In this document: one piece after another, positions 32,122 to 40,867 of the stretch
How positions within the stretch are numbered: the first letter of the stretch is position 1
Layout: each line of letters opens with the position of its first letter
Origin: Bacteroidota bacterium
Lineage (GTDB): Bacteria; Bacteroidota; Bacteroidia; Chitinophagales; Chitinophagaceae
Length of the DNA stretch: 64,000 nucleotides
Assembly: GCA_023428755.1 (NCBI GenBank)
Contig: JAEYWX010000001.1
Span: 186,001-250,000, forward strand
Direction: 5' to 3'
The notes under the pieces: model-generated
The model's database searches: none
The model's input: the letters and a program-made list of their open reading frames with translations, nothing else
What the model was told of the DNA's origin: nothing
Made by a program: the position numbers and the translations under genes

Positions 32122-33204
32122 ATGAATAAGAATCACTACGTAGCCATCATGGCCGGTGGAATCGGCAGTCGTTTCTGGCCTATGAGCCGCACTGCATTTC
32201 CAAAACAGTTTTTAGATATTCTGCATACGGGTCGCACTTTAATACAGTCAACCTATGATCGTTATCTTCAGTTTATTCCCAATGAAAATATTTATGTGGT
32301 CACCTCCACCGAATATGCACACATTGTGAAGGAGCAATTGCCCGATCTGCCTGCTGAAAATATTTTGTGTGAACCATCACGCAAAAACACGGCTCCCTGT
32401 ATTGCCTATATTTCACACAAGCTCAACAAAATAAACCCCGAAGGTTTGCTCATCTGCGCCCCGGCTGATCATCTTATTCTGGATACACCGGCATTTACAA
32501 AGGTTTGTACCGATGTTTTTGAATTTGTTGGAAACATCAATGCATTGGTAACGCTGGGTATTAAACCGCATTATGCCAACACCGGTTATGGTTACATTCA
32601 GCATGAGGCAATGCCGGTAGCTGACAGTGTTTACAAAGTGAAAACGTTTACAGAGAAGCCAAATCTGGAATTGGCGAAAACCTTTCTGGCCAGTGGCGAC
32701 TTTTTATGGAACGCCGGTATTTTTGTGTGGAAGGTGAAAACCATCATCAAAGCATTTGAAAAGTTTCTGCCGGAAATGAACGAAGTATTTGTAGCAGAGA
32801 AAGAACACTTCAACACCCCTGCTGAACAGGAAGCCATTGAACGCATTTACCCGCAATGCACCAATATTTCCATTGATTATGGCATTATGGAAAAAGCCGA
32901 TAATGTGTATGTTGTTCCCTCTTCGTTTGGATGGAGCGATCTGGGTACCTGGAACAGTGCTTATGAAAACATGGAGAAAGATTATTTTGGCAACGCAGTG
33001 GCAGGCAAACATGTAATGATCATTGATGCCACGAAAAATGTAGTGCATGCCGATGATAAGAAACTGGTGTTACTGCAGGGCCTCGATGATTTTATTGTAG
33101 TAGATACCAACGATGTATTGCTCATCTGCAAAAAAGAAAAAGAACAGGAGATCAAAGAATATGTGGCGGAGGTGAAGAGGAATATTGGCGATAAGTTCCT
33201 GTAA
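32122..33204 (+). CDS. manC: Mannose-1-phosphate guanylyltransferase
   Basis: Makes GDP-mannose from mannose 1-phosphate and GTP for surface polysaccharides. The 360-residue protein has the nucleotidyltransferase signature MAGGIGSRFWPMSRTAFPKQF (shown in part: GGIGSRFWPMSR) at residues 11-25. Next come EPSRKNTAPCIAYI near 87, APADHLI near 113, the zone FTEKPNLE near 175, the pocket FLWNAGIFVWK and SFGWSDLGTWNS near 270. It lacks the C-terminal phosphomannose-isomerase domain of bifunctional ManC enzymes, so only the transferase activity is supported. The ATG directly follows a word-repeat tract. Confidence 0.94.
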   Translation: MNKNHYVAIMAGGIGSRFWPMSRTAFPKQFLDILHTGRTLIQSTYDRYLQFIPNENIYVVTSTEYAHIVKEQLPDLPAENILCEPSRKNTAPCIAYISHKLNKINPEGLLICAPADHLILDTPAFTKVCTDVFEFVGNINALVTLGIKPHYANTGYGYIQHEAMPVADSVYKVKTFTEKPNLELAKTFLASGDFLWNAGIFVWKVKTIIKAFEKFLPEMNEVFVAEKEHFNTPAEQEAIERIYPQCTNISIDYGIMEKADNVYVVPSSFGWSDLGTWNSAYENMEKDYFGNAVAGKHVMIIDATKNVVHADDKKLVLLQGLDDFIVVDTNDVLLICKKEKEQEIKEYVAEVKRNIGDKFL

Positions 33205-33234
33205 AAAACCGGAAACCTATGAAGCTATGTATTT

Positions 33235-33265
33235 GCTCAAAGCTCACAGCTAAAAGCTCGCAACT
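33235..33265 (+). repeat. Degenerate word repeat (AGCTCACAGCT type)
   Basis: Overlapping AAAGCTCACAGCT, AAAAGCTCGC and AACTC words lie between the guanylyltransferase and the convergent small gene. Confidence 0.7.
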
Positions 33266-33516
33266 CAATTCTTATTGCTGATAAATTCAAATGCTTTAAA
33301 ATCCCTGCGGAGAACGGCTTTCTTTACAAGCCCTGTGCGGGTGATCACTTTGTAGCGGTTCAGATCAATGAGTTCATGTGCTTTGCAGAAATTCTCCAGT
33401 TCTTCCACATGGTACAACACATCATGCAACCATTCCACTTCATGGTCGATTGCCTCCTGGCTCCGGTGTTCATTGTTCAGCAGAACAAGTAAATCTCTCC
33501 GCTTATTCCTCTTCAT
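33265..33516 (-). CDS. Small hypothetical protein
   Basis: An 83-residue cytoplasmic protein; the ATG at 33516 (MKRNKRRDLLVLLNNEHRSQ) is preferred over an upstream TTG. It is strongly charged and helical, with EWLHDVLYHVEELENFCKAH mid-protein and a basic C-terminus (VKKAVLRRDFKAFEFISNKN). No family is recognised. It follows the small lipoprotein gene 15 bp downstream and is probably co-transcribed with it. Confidence 0.55.
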   Translation of the reverse strand: MKRNKRRDLLVLLNNEHRSQEAIDHEVEWLHDVLYHVEELENFCKAHELIDLNRYKVITRTGLVKKAVLRRDFKAFEFISNKN

Positions 33517-33531
33517 AACAGACAGCAATTT

Positions 33532-33660
33532 TTAATAACCCACCATTCCTTTTTTGTTGGGGCAGCCACAGTTATTTTTCTTTGAAGCACTGCAGCCACT
33601 GCCCAGCAGCAGCATTACTACTACTAACAAAAGAAAACTAAGTTTCGTTGAACGCTGCAT
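33532..33660 (-). CDS. Small lipoprotein with Cys-rich tail
   Basis: A 42-residue lipoprotein: signal MQRSTKLSFLLLVVVMLL, lipobox L-G-S-G-C, then SASKKNNCGCPNKKGMVGY with two further Cys. The frame extends upstream, but the ATG at 33660 directly precedes the signal peptide. Short secreted Bacteroidota proteins with this CGCP-type tail are common, with no known role. Followed by the small hypothetical gene. Confidence 0.65.
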   Translation of the reverse strand: MQRSTKLSFLLLVVVMLLLGSGCSASKKNNCGCPNKKGMVGY

Positions 33661-33757
33661 CTGCAAACTCACAATTTTTTTTCGGATCATTGGACAATTG
33701 TTTAAGACGTGATTTCTAAAATAACTACTTTCCGTCACAATTATTGTTATTTCGGCG

Positions 33758-34861
33758 ATGAATGGTCATAAAACTACACGGATATTACTGGCTCCGCTCG
33801 ATTGGGGACTGGGGCATGCCACCCGTTGTATTGTATTGATCCGGGCTTTTCAGGAACAGGGCTGCCAGGTTGTACTGGCGGCCGATGCTGCAGTTGCTGC
33901 ATTATTGCTGGCTGAGTTTCCCGGCATCCGCATCATTCCGTTAAAAGGATACAGTATCCGTTATAGTAAAGGTTCATCGTTAACCGGTAGTCTGCTGCGT
34001 CAATTACCCGGCATTCTGCGCAGCATTAAACAGGAGCAACAATGGCTTTCTGATCTGTTGCAACAGGAACAGTTCGATCTCATCATCAGCGATAACCGAC
34101 CGGGATTATGGAGTAAAAAAACGCCCTGTATTTATATCACTCATCAACTGCTCATACATTCAGGAAAAGGAAAATGGCTGAACCGTTTGTTGCAAAAAGC
34201 ACATAGTCGCTACATGCAACATTTCAGCAAAGTATGGGTGCCCGATATGCCCGGCCATCAAAACCTGGCAGGTGAATTATCTCATCCATCCAACCCCATC
34301 ATTACTCCTGTTTATCTCGGATTGATTTCACGACTGCAGCCAGCCTTCAATGCGCAACAATATGATTTGATGATCTTACTATCCGGTCCTGAACCACAAC
34401 GAAGTATTTTTGAGAACAAATTGCTGGATCAGTTACAATCGTTCCGAAGTAAGGTTTTATTTGTGCGGGGATTACCCAACAGTACAACAACGCTTACCGT
34501 TGCTTCAAACGTAACGGTCTACAATCATCTGCCGGCGCAACAGTTACAGGAAGCAATGGCAGCAGCAAAGCTGATTATTTGCAGAAGTGGTTATACAACC
34601 TTGATGGACCTTATCCGCTTGAATAAAAAAGCCGTCCTTATTCCAACGCCCGGACAGCCGGAACAGGAATACCTTGCTGCTTACATGCAACGGCAATCGG
34701 TTTTCCCCTGTGTATCACAGCAGAGCTTTCATTTGAAAGATGCATTATGCTTTGCTGCTTCATTTGATTACAAGCAGCCATTTGCAGAAGATGCGTTTTC
34801 ATTACATCAAAAGGTAATCGCCTCTACTTTGCAACAGCTTGAAAAAAGCGGGTACTCGTAA
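33758..34861 (+). CDS. MurG-like (GT28/GT1-type) glycosyltransferase
   Basis: A 367-residue cytoplasmic protein with two Rossmann-like halves typical of GT-B glycosyltransferases. The N-domain begins RILLAPLDWGLGHATRCIVL, a glycine-rich loop like that of MurG/UgtP and undecaprenyl-linked GT28 proteins. The C-domain contains LMILLSGPEPQR, CRSGYTTLMDLIRL (donor-site Gly/Ser) and PTPGQPEQEYLA. The acceptor cannot be deduced. It faces the LOG-family gene convergently, 3 bp apart. Confidence 0.85.
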   Translation: MNGHKTTRILLAPLDWGLGHATRCIVLIRAFQEQGCQVVLAADAAVAALLLAEFPGIRIIPLKGYSIRYSKGSSLTGSLLRQLPGILRSIKQEQQWLSDLLQQEQFDLIISDNRPGLWSKKTPCIYITHQLLIHSGKGKWLNRLLQKAHSRYMQHFSKVWVPDMPGHQNLAGELSHPSNPIITPVYLGLISRLQPAFNAQQYDLMILLSGPEPQRSIFENKLLDQLQSFRSKVLFVRGLPNSTTTLTVASNVTVYNHLPAQQLQEAMAAAKLIICRSGYTTLMDLIRLNKKAVLIPTPGQPEQEYLAAYMQRQSVFPCVSQQSFHLKDALCFAASFDYKQPFAEDAFSLHQKVIASTLQQLEKSGYS

Positions 34862-34864
34862 CTG

Positions 34865-35593
34865 TTACTTCCAGCCTTTGCGCTCAAAAAGAAACGTAAA
34901 CGGCCGTTGTTTTTCCGGACGCAGGTTAAATCGTTTGATACTTTTTTCACGCAGCACTTCCATTGCTTCTTCAATCGAATCAGTAACAACAAACAGTTGA
35001 TCATCTTCAGGTGAAATGGTTCCTTGTTCTTTCATTAATCGTACATGCTCCATCACTTCCTTATGAAACTCTTTTCCAATTACGATCACCGGAAAATCCT
35101 TGATCATTTTTGTTTGAATGAGTGTAATGGATTCAAACAACTCATCTAACGTACCAAAACCACCGGGCATGCAAATGAAAGCGTACGAATATTTAATGAG
35201 TAATGTTTTGCGTACAAAAAAGTAACGGATGTTTACCCAACGATCAAGATAGGGATTGGGCTCCTGTTCGTGTGGCAAAACAATATTACACCCTACACTT
35301 CTTCCACCCACTTCTTTGGCACCACGGTTGGCTGCTTCCATTAAACCAGGTCCTCCACCCGTCATTACAGTAAACCCCATCTTCGCAACCTCAGCCCCTA
35401 CTTTTCGGGTGAGTTCATAATACTCATGTCCTTCATTGAAACGGGCCGATCCGAAAATAGTCACACATGGACCAACAAACGCCAGACTTCGATAACCTTT
35501 GATAAACTCCAGCAATACTTTCCAGGCAAACTTAAATTCACGCCAGCGGCTTTGAGGACCTTGCAAAAACTTGATCTCGTTTGGGTGTGTCAT
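34865..35593 (-). CDS. LOG-family protein (cytokinin riboside monophosphate phosphoribohydrolase type)
   Basis: A 242-residue Rossmann-fold protein with both LOG signatures: GGGPGLMEAANRGAKEVGGR near residue 78 and MPGGFGTLDELFE near 142. LOG enzymes cleave the ribose-5-phosphate bond of nucleotides such as AMP or cytokinin-like nucleotides; the physiological substrate here is unknown. A strong Shine-Dalgarno (AAAGGAGACAAC) precedes the ATG, unusual for this window. It is convergent with the glycosyltransferase gene. Confidence 0.94.
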   Translation of the reverse strand: MTHPNEIKFLQGPQSRWREFKFAWKVLLEFIKGYRSLAFVGPCVTIFGSARFNEGHEYYELTRKVGAEVAKMGFTVMTGGGPGLMEAANRGAKEVGGRSVGCNIVLPHEQEPNPYLDRWVNIRYFFVRKTLLIKYSYAFICMPGGFGTLDELFESITLIQTKMIKDFPVIVIGKEFHKEVMEHVRLMKEQGTISPEDDQLFVVTDSIEEAMEVLREKSIKRFNLRPEKQRPFTFLFERKGWK

Positions 35594-35683
35594 ATGTTGT
35601 CTCCTTTTTTACGAAGATAAGTGAAGACAACATGTGGGGTTTCATACTTCCAATTTTAACATTATTGTGAGTGTAGGCAAGCT

Positions 35684-35716
35684 AAAAAACCATAAAAATC
35701 ATCCTTCGGTTTTTTT
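35684..35716 (-). terminator. Likely intrinsic terminator
   Basis: AAAAAACC and GGTTTTTT form an 8-bp A/T-rich stem with a 16-base loop, just after the GH-like gene on the minus strand. Confidence 0.5.
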
Positions 35717-35722
35717 AAGCCA

Positions 35723-36928
35723 TTAATTACTTGTTGCAGGCATCCATTCCATTACAGGAACAACTGCCGGTTCTTTAAAATACTTCAACCGCAAGCTATC
35801 GTTCCAGCCGTTGGGATTTTTATTGAATGTTTTGCTGCTAAAAAAGATCATGCCCTGTATGTTGGGTGTGTTACGCAAGAGTTCGATTTGCCGTGGAATG
35901 AGTGTACTGTCTTTCCATGCATCGTTGCTGCCTGCACGGTAAATGCCCAGACCAATGTAACAATGTTTACCATAGCTGTTCTTACTCCACCAGTCGATCA
36001 ATACTTCATACGGAGCTGCTGCATGTCCAAACTCCCAATAGAGTTGAGGTGCTACATAGTCAATCCAGCCGTTGCGTAACCATAACAGGATATCAGCATA
36101 CAGATCGTCGTAGTTTGTTTGTCCGGCATTGGTAGCACTACCCATCGGATCTTTGTCCTTGTTGCGCCAAACACCAAACGGACTGATGCCAAACTTTACT
36201 CCCGGCTTTGTTTGTTTAATCATGCGGCTCAGTGCAACTATAATCGAATCGACATTACTCCTTCGCCAATCATCTTTCAACAAGCCATTACCGTATTGTT
36301 TATAAGAAACGGAATCAGGAAACTCGACATTGGCAATACGGTAAGGATAAAAATAATCATCGAAATGAATGGCATCTACCTTGTATCGCTCCGTCATATC
36401 CCGAATCACTTCCACTACAAACGCCTGTGCTTCTTTATTACCCGGATCGAAATATTTTTTACCCCCGTAGTCTACAAACCATTTTGGATGAAGCCTGGTG
36501 ATATGCGAAGGCGCAATAGATGCTTTGCCAATGCTGAAATCGGCACGGTACGGATTGCACCAGGCATGGAACTCCATTCCACGTTTGTGCGTTTCCGTTA
36601 TCATAAATTCCAGCGGATCGTAATAAGGAGAAGGTGGTTTGCCCTGTATGCCACTTAACCATTCGCTCCAGGGTTCGTAAGCTGATGGATAGAATGCATC
36701 AGTTGCCGGGCGCACCTGCATGATCACTGTATTCATGCCATTGCTTTTGTGCAGATCGAGCAGGCGGATAAACTCTGCTTTTTGCGAATCAACGGGCAGT
36801 CCTTTTTCCGAAGGCCAGTCGATATTATCAACAGTAGCGATCCATACGGCACGGAACTCCTGTTTGGGTTGTGCCGTTGCAGCAGTTGTTACTATAAAAA
36901 AAAGAAGAAGGAATGAAACACGTGTCAT
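35723..36928 (-). CDS. Exported family 10-like glycosylhydrolase (DUF187/GHL10)
   Basis: A 401-residue secreted TIM-barrel protein. It starts with a signal peptide (SFLLLFFIVTTAATAQ) and then EFRAVWIATVDNIDWPSEKG, the classic GHL10 opening. QVRPATDAFYPSAYEPWSEW, ITETHKRGMEFHAWCNPYRA, HFDDYFYPYRIANVEFPD and FGISPFGVWRNKDKDP follow. This is the DUF187 family of putative glycoside hydrolases acting on cell-surface or cell-wall glycans; the catalytic residues are not firmly known for the family. It is probably co-transcribed with the MarR regulator upstream (9 bp gap). Confidence 0.9.
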   Translation of the reverse strand: MTRVSFLLLFFIVTTAATAQPKQEFRAVWIATVDNIDWPSEKGLPVDSQKAEFIRLLDLHKSNGMNTVIMQVRPATDAFYPSAYEPWSEWLSGIQGKPPSPYYDPLEFMITETHKRGMEFHAWCNPYRADFSIGKASIAPSHITRLHPKWFVDYGGKKYFDPGNKEAQAFVVEVIRDMTERYKVDAIHFDDYFYPYRIANVEFPDSVSYKQYGNGLLKDDWRRSNVDSIIVALSRMIKQTKPGVKFGISPFGVWRNKDKDPMGSATNAGQTNYDDLYADILLWLRNGWIDYVAPQLYWEFGHAAAPYEVLIDWWSKNSYGKHCYIGLGIYRAGSNDAWKDSTLIPRQIELLRNTPNIQGMIFFSSKTFNKNPNGWNDSLRLKYFKEPAVVPVMEWMPATSN

Positions 36929-36937
36929 TCCCCGAAA

Positions 36938-37393
36938 TTAAAGAGAACCACGCACTTTGTCGAGCAGGCAATTAAGTTCTTTCGCTTCCTGTTCTGTTAT
37001 GTTTTGCATTACACCATCGATGAAAGATTGCGTACTGTCTAACTTCTCCAGCAATTTTTTTCCTTTGGCTGTAAGGGTAACATCTACCAATCGCTTGTCC
37101 CGTTTGCTGATTGTTTTTTTAGCCAATGTTTTTACAATGAGCCGGTCAACGATCCGGCTGGTATCACTCATTCTATCGAGCATGCGCTCCCGTATCTGTA
37201 AAGTTGAAAGTGGTTTTTCGCTTCCACGTAAAATACGCAGAATGTTGTATTGCTGCAGCGTAAGATCTTCCTTCTCCAGAAATTGTTTTAGCTGCTCGGT
37301 TACCCAGTTGTGCGTGAAGATGAGGTTCACCACGGTTTTGTGGTGTTCGTTTCTGAATTTCCTGATTTGTTGAATATCCGTTTCAATACTCAT
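36938..37393 (-). CDS. MarR-family transcriptional regulator
   Basis: A 151-residue winged-helix protein; the ATG at 37393 (MSIETDIQQIRKFRN) is preferred over an upstream in-frame start. LTLQQYNILRILRGSEKPLS (recognition helix region), RMSDTSRIVDRLIVKTLAKK and SKRDKRLVDVTLTAKGKKLL (wing) give the full MarR signature. MarR proteins bind palindromic DNA and release it on ligand binding. Its position 9 bp before the GH-like gene suggests co-expression, but no dyad is obvious upstream. Confidence 0.93.
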   Translation of the reverse strand: MSIETDIQQIRKFRNEHHKTVVNLIFTHNWVTEQLKQFLEKEDLTLQQYNILRILRGSEKPLSTLQIRERMLDRMSDTSRIVDRLIVKTLAKKTISKRDKRLVDVTLTAKGKKLLEKLDSTQSFIDGVMQNITEQEAKELNCLLDKVRGSL

Positions 37394-37546
37394 AGCCGTT
37401 GATTTTGTTGGCGTTTTCGAATGGCAGGAAGTACAGTTGGATGTTGCGGGTTCTATCAAAGATAATAGCGATCGGTTGTATTACAGCAACGTTCAACAAA
37501 ACAATCGTACTGAAGTTGATCATTACAGCTTTGATATCCCTTTGCT

Positions 37547-38125
37547 TTAATTGCCTGCAAACTTTGAAGCGCCCACCAGTAAAATACCCGTGATGGAATC
37601 AATACGTCCGTTCTTTAAGCTCTCATCACTTTCAAAGCCTTTTCCAAAAATGGTTTTTGTTTTTTGCCTGATCTCTACATCTTTTTTGGTGTAGAGTTTA
37701 TGTGAGTTCTGATCCCAAAACAATTCGTCTGTTTTCAAGGTGTCACCATCAATGCGGATCACCACTACGCTATCGGTTAACGTAATGCGCCCCTGCTGTT
37801 CGTAATACCAGGCTTTTTTTGCATCGAGGTAACTTTCAATCTGTAAACTATCGTTGTAAAAATCAACATGCAATGAATTGGGAAACTCAACACGTGGCAC
37901 ACTGTCAAAAAAACGAAGCATCAGCGGTGCAGTAAGCTGCGCCTTTACCCTGCCGCCCTGGCTTAAATAACTTTTCACCGTTCGTACTTCATCTACCGAC
38001 AAACGACTCCGCTGCAAATCACGGATTACAGTGATATCGTTTTCACAGGCAAAGAAAAAAAAGCAGCCCGTTAGTAGTGCTGCTGCTTTTTTTATTGAAT
38101 TAATATGGTTGAAGCCATTATTCAT
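37547..38125 (-). CDS. lptC: LPS-export lipoprotein LptC
   Basis: The periplasmic bridge protein that passes lipopolysaccharide from LptF/G to LptA. The 192-residue product has a lipoprotein-like N-terminus (KKAAALLTGCFFFFACENDI) and the single OstA/LptC beta-jellyroll: LSVDEVRTVKSYLSQGGRVK, EFPNSLHVDFYNDSLQIESY, TDSVVVIRIDGDTLKTDEL and IFGKGFESDESLKN. The last contains the conserved G-K-G-F. It overlaps the upstream outer-membrane gene by 8 bp, so the two are coupled. LptC next to coaX is common in Bacteroidota. Confidence 0.9.
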   Translation of the reverse strand: MNNGFNHINSIKKAAALLTGCFFFFACENDITVIRDLQRSRLSVDEVRTVKSYLSQGGRVKAQLTAPLMLRFFDSVPRVEFPNSLHVDFYNDSLQIESYLDAKKAWYYEQQGRITLTDSVVVIRIDGDTLKTDELFWDQNSHKLYTKKDVEIRQKTKTIFGKGFESDESLKNGRIDSITGILLVGASKFAGN

Positions 38126-39476
38126 ATTTCCGTTTAATAAACCAGATATCGCTTAGAGAAAATCCAAGTGTGAACCTGAAATAATTTTCACGCAATAACA
38201 TGGTACGGTTGCCACGCTGGCCAAATTCAAACGCTGTGTTTACAATATTGTTCCGGTTCAAATCGGCATAAGAATAACGTTTGATGGGTAACCCAACGCC
38301 AAACGTAATACCATAACTGTTCATGTTTCCATCAACCAGGTAGGGTTCCAGTCCGTAATGAAACCCGGCCCGGTACATTACCTGGCTCCAGTACGATTTT
38401 GAACGACCTGTAATATCGGGTACGATCTGTGTACCCAACTTTACCTGCCATCCATTCTGGAGCAGACTGTCGTTCTTTTCGTAATATTTATAATCGGCCC
38501 ATTTCGACATTACAAAATCGGCACCAATACGCAAACTGCTTTTGCCTTCATGCTCATACATCAATCCAAAACCATAGGTGGATGGATAAAGAATATTTCC
38601 CTTGATATCTTTTATTTCCGATACCGAATCAATTTGCTGTTCCAGCCCTGCTTCGCCGGTGATGAAGAATGTTTCAAGCAACTCATCCCGGTTTGCCCGC
38701 AGGTTGCTTTGCAAACTTGTGTAAGCACCTAAGTGTAACAAACTTGTTTTCTTATTCGCCGTATCCACTTTCAGTTTGATCATGTATTGTACACCCAAGT
38801 CTAAGAACGGCGCACCAAAGGTGTTACGGATCTTTTTCTGTCCACTGCGGTAACGGCCCGGAACAGAATCATTATAGATATTTACCCTCGTGGTATAATC
38901 GGCTGTACCAAAACGGTAACCGGTATTGAATCCAAAACTGAAGTTTTTAATGCCGATGGCTGAACCTAAAAACGCCTGGTAGCTGCCGCCTGTTCCTTCG
39001 TAAATATTGATCAAACTGTCGCCAGCCGGAATGCTGGTAATGGATTGAATACTGTAACTCACTTTCGTTAAGGGACGTAAGCCAAAGGCCAATCCCCAAT
39101 CGTATTTAGCCTTGCTGGGTTTGATCTGAAAGCCGGCTGCCAGGTAAGGCACTACGGCATTGCTGGAAGTGTAGGTATCGCCCCTGTTATTACTCAATTT
39201 TCGGCTGTTGATATCAATACCGATATCGAGGATCGAACGCTGGAGACCAAAGCGGCGGTACGAAGCGGGGTTTACGAAGTTGATGGTTTGGAAGTCGTTA
39301 TAAGCAGCGCCAATATGGCCCATGCCCCTGTTTACGATATTACCGGAAGGCACAATATCGCCTAAACCATAGCGGCTCCAGGGCGAATTATCCTGTGAAA
39401 CAGCAACTGAAATAACTGATAACGATAGCACGAACATCAACGAAACACGCTTACCGATTGAACTCACTGATTGCAT
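38118..39476 (-). CDS. Outer-membrane beta-barrel protein coupled to LptC
   Basis: A 452-residue exported protein (MQSVSSIGKRVSLMFVLSLS signal). Its mature part opens SPWSRYGLGDIVPSGNIVNR and PASYRRFGLQRSILDIGIDI, the usual opening of FadL/PorV-like barrels found beside lptC. Alternating strands with Gly/Tyr-rich repeats continue to FRFTLGFSLSDIWFIKRKYE at the end. It may be a porin-like or LPS-export-associated protein; the exact role is unknown. It overlaps coaX by 26 bp upstream and lptC by 8 bp downstream. Confidence 0.82.
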   Translation of the reverse strand: MQSVSSIGKRVSLMFVLSLSVISVAVSQDNSPWSRYGLGDIVPSGNIVNRGMGHIGAAYNDFQTINFVNPASYRRFGLQRSILDIGIDINSRKLSNNRGDTYTSSNAVVPYLAAGFQIKPSKAKYDWGLAFGLRPLTKVSYSIQSITSIPAGDSLINIYEGTGGSYQAFLGSAIGIKNFSFGFNTGYRFGTADYTTRVNIYNDSVPGRYRSGQKKIRNTFGAPFLDLGVQYMIKLKVDTANKKTSLLHLGAYTSLQSNLRANRDELLETFFITGEAGLEQQIDSVSEIKDIKGNILYPSTYGFGLMYEHEGKSSLRIGADFVMSKWADYKYYEKNDSLLQNGWQVKLGTQIVPDITGRSKSYWSQVMYRAGFHYGLEPYLVDGNMNSYGITFGVGLPIKRYSYADLNRNNIVNTAFEFGQRGNRTMLLRENYFRFTLGFSLSDIWFIKRKYE

Positions 39477-40176
39477 ACAGACCTTTAAATATTAGTTGAG
39501 GGTCTGCAAATATCATGTTTTTGAGCAGAGGAGCAAAATGAAGGGTATCACCCCCGGTTAATTGCACGTTAAAGTTCCCGTACTTTTCCCTGTATGCATC
39601 AATGATTCCGTCGATTTCTTTGGCCATTCCCCAGGCTACGCCGCTGAGTAAATTGGTCTTGGTATCGTACCCAATCAATGGGAAATTCCATTCCATTTGT
39701 ACTAATGGCAGCTTGGCCGTAAAGCCATGCATGGCTTTGAACCGCATTTCCAATCCGGGCGAAATACTGCCACCCAAAAACTGGTTTTGGTTGTTGATGA
39801 AATTATAAGTGATGCAGGTGCCCAACCCAATGGCCAAATTGTTGCTGTTGGGAAACAGGTGCACGGCTGCTGCACAAAGTGCCAGCCGGTCGGCACCAAT
39901 GGTTTCGGGTTTGCCAACAGGTGTGGTAAACGGAAGTTTGGTGGTATGCGATAATTTATGAAACTGTGTATGTGCCGCCAGTACATCTTCCACAATCGGC
40001 TGATGACTTACAACGGAAGAAAGAACAGTGAACTGTGGCTTGTATTTCTGAATAATTTCTTCGATGGTGGATCGGTTATCATCCGGAAGAATGACAATTT
40101 CTTTCAGTTGATCCTGTTCAAACACGGCCGCTTTTAAACGGGTATTGCCGAAATCGAAACAAATAGTGGTGGACAT
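39451..40176 (-). CDS. coaX: Type III pantothenate kinase
   Basis: Phosphorylates pantothenate in the first step of coenzyme A synthesis. The 241-residue protein has the ASKHA-type nucleotide loop DFGNTRLKAAVF at residues 8-19, the conserved GADRLALCAA near 93, GTCITYNFI near 118 and GGSISPGLEMRFKAMHGFTA (P-G-L-x-M-R) near 130. Length and motifs match CoaX. It is first of a coupled coaX-OMP-lptC unit, its 3' end overlapping the next gene. Confidence 0.95.
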   Translation of the reverse strand: MSTTICFDFGNTRLKAAVFEQDQLKEIVILPDDNRSTIEEIIQKYKPQFTVLSSVVSHQPIVEDVLAAHTQFHKLSHTTKLPFTTPVGKPETIGADRLALCAAAVHLFPNSNNLAIGLGTCITYNFINNQNQFLGGSISPGLEMRFKAMHGFTAKLPLVQMEWNFPLIGYDTKTNLLSGVAWGMAKEIDGIIDAYREKYGNFNVQLTGGDTLHFAPLLKNMIFADPQLIFKGLYAISEFNR

Positions 40177-40185
40177 GTGTGCAAG

Positions 40186-40827
40186 TTACAGATCAAAATC
40201 AAACGACTCCAGGTTCCTGAAATGACCGTTGAGTTTTACTTTGTCTTTCAGGCTTTCCATTTCGGAAAGCAGGGGAATCACTTTTGCCAAATGCCGTTTT
40301 AAATATTCCTGGCGCTGGACTTCCCGGAACAACCCCAGCAATTCAAATTCTTCATCAATATTTAAACCCATATGATGTGCCACATCAAACGCTTTTAACT
40401 GGTCTTCCGGCTTTTTAAAATCTTTGCTTACCTGCAACAGTTTATGCAGCTCTTTAATACCCTTTACCACCTGCTGCATCAGCAAGCGGTTGCCATCATC
40501 TTCATCTTCGGGATAGGTTACAATGGCACCGCTGTATAGTTTATCCGGAATTTCTTTAATTACTTCCAGCAGGCGAAATACTTTGATGCCTTTTGTGCTG
40601 ATGTCCATCTTCCCATCTTCATACACCTGTTTGATGGCGGTTACTTCAATGAGTGTTCCAAGCTCTTTCAATTCTTTGTTGATCACCGCCGGTATGCCAA
40701 ATGGTTTTTTTTGCTCCACACATTCGTTGATGAGTTGCTTGTACCGTGGTTCAAAAATGTGGAGGTTGAGCGTTTCACCGGGAAATACAATAATACTGAG
40801 CGGAAAGATGGGAATAAAGTTGGTCAT
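40186..40827 (-). CDS. LON N-terminal (LON_SUBSTRATE-BINDING) domain protein
   Basis: A 213-residue stand-alone Lon-N domain: FIPIFPLSIIVFPGETLNLHIF at the start (the family signature), EPRYKQLINECVEQKKPFGI, then QVYEDGKMDISTKGIKVFRL and a helical C-terminal half (about 120-213). No ATPase or protease domain follows, so it may recognise substrates for another protease. It lies just upstream of coaX on the same strand (9 bp). Confidence 0.92.
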   Translation of the reverse strand: MTNFIPIFPLSIIVFPGETLNLHIFEPRYKQLINECVEQKKPFGIPAVINKELKELGTLIEVTAIKQVYEDGKMDISTKGIKVFRLLEVIKEIPDKLYSGAIVTYPEDEDDGNRLLMQQVVKGIKELHKLLQVSKDFKKPEDQLKAFDVAHHMGLNIDEEFELLGLFREVQRQEYLKRHLAKVIPLLSEMESLKDKVKLNGHFRNLESFDFDL

Positions 40828-40867
40828 GCAGGTTGGTTCTGTTCACAAAATAACAAAGAAACAGGCT

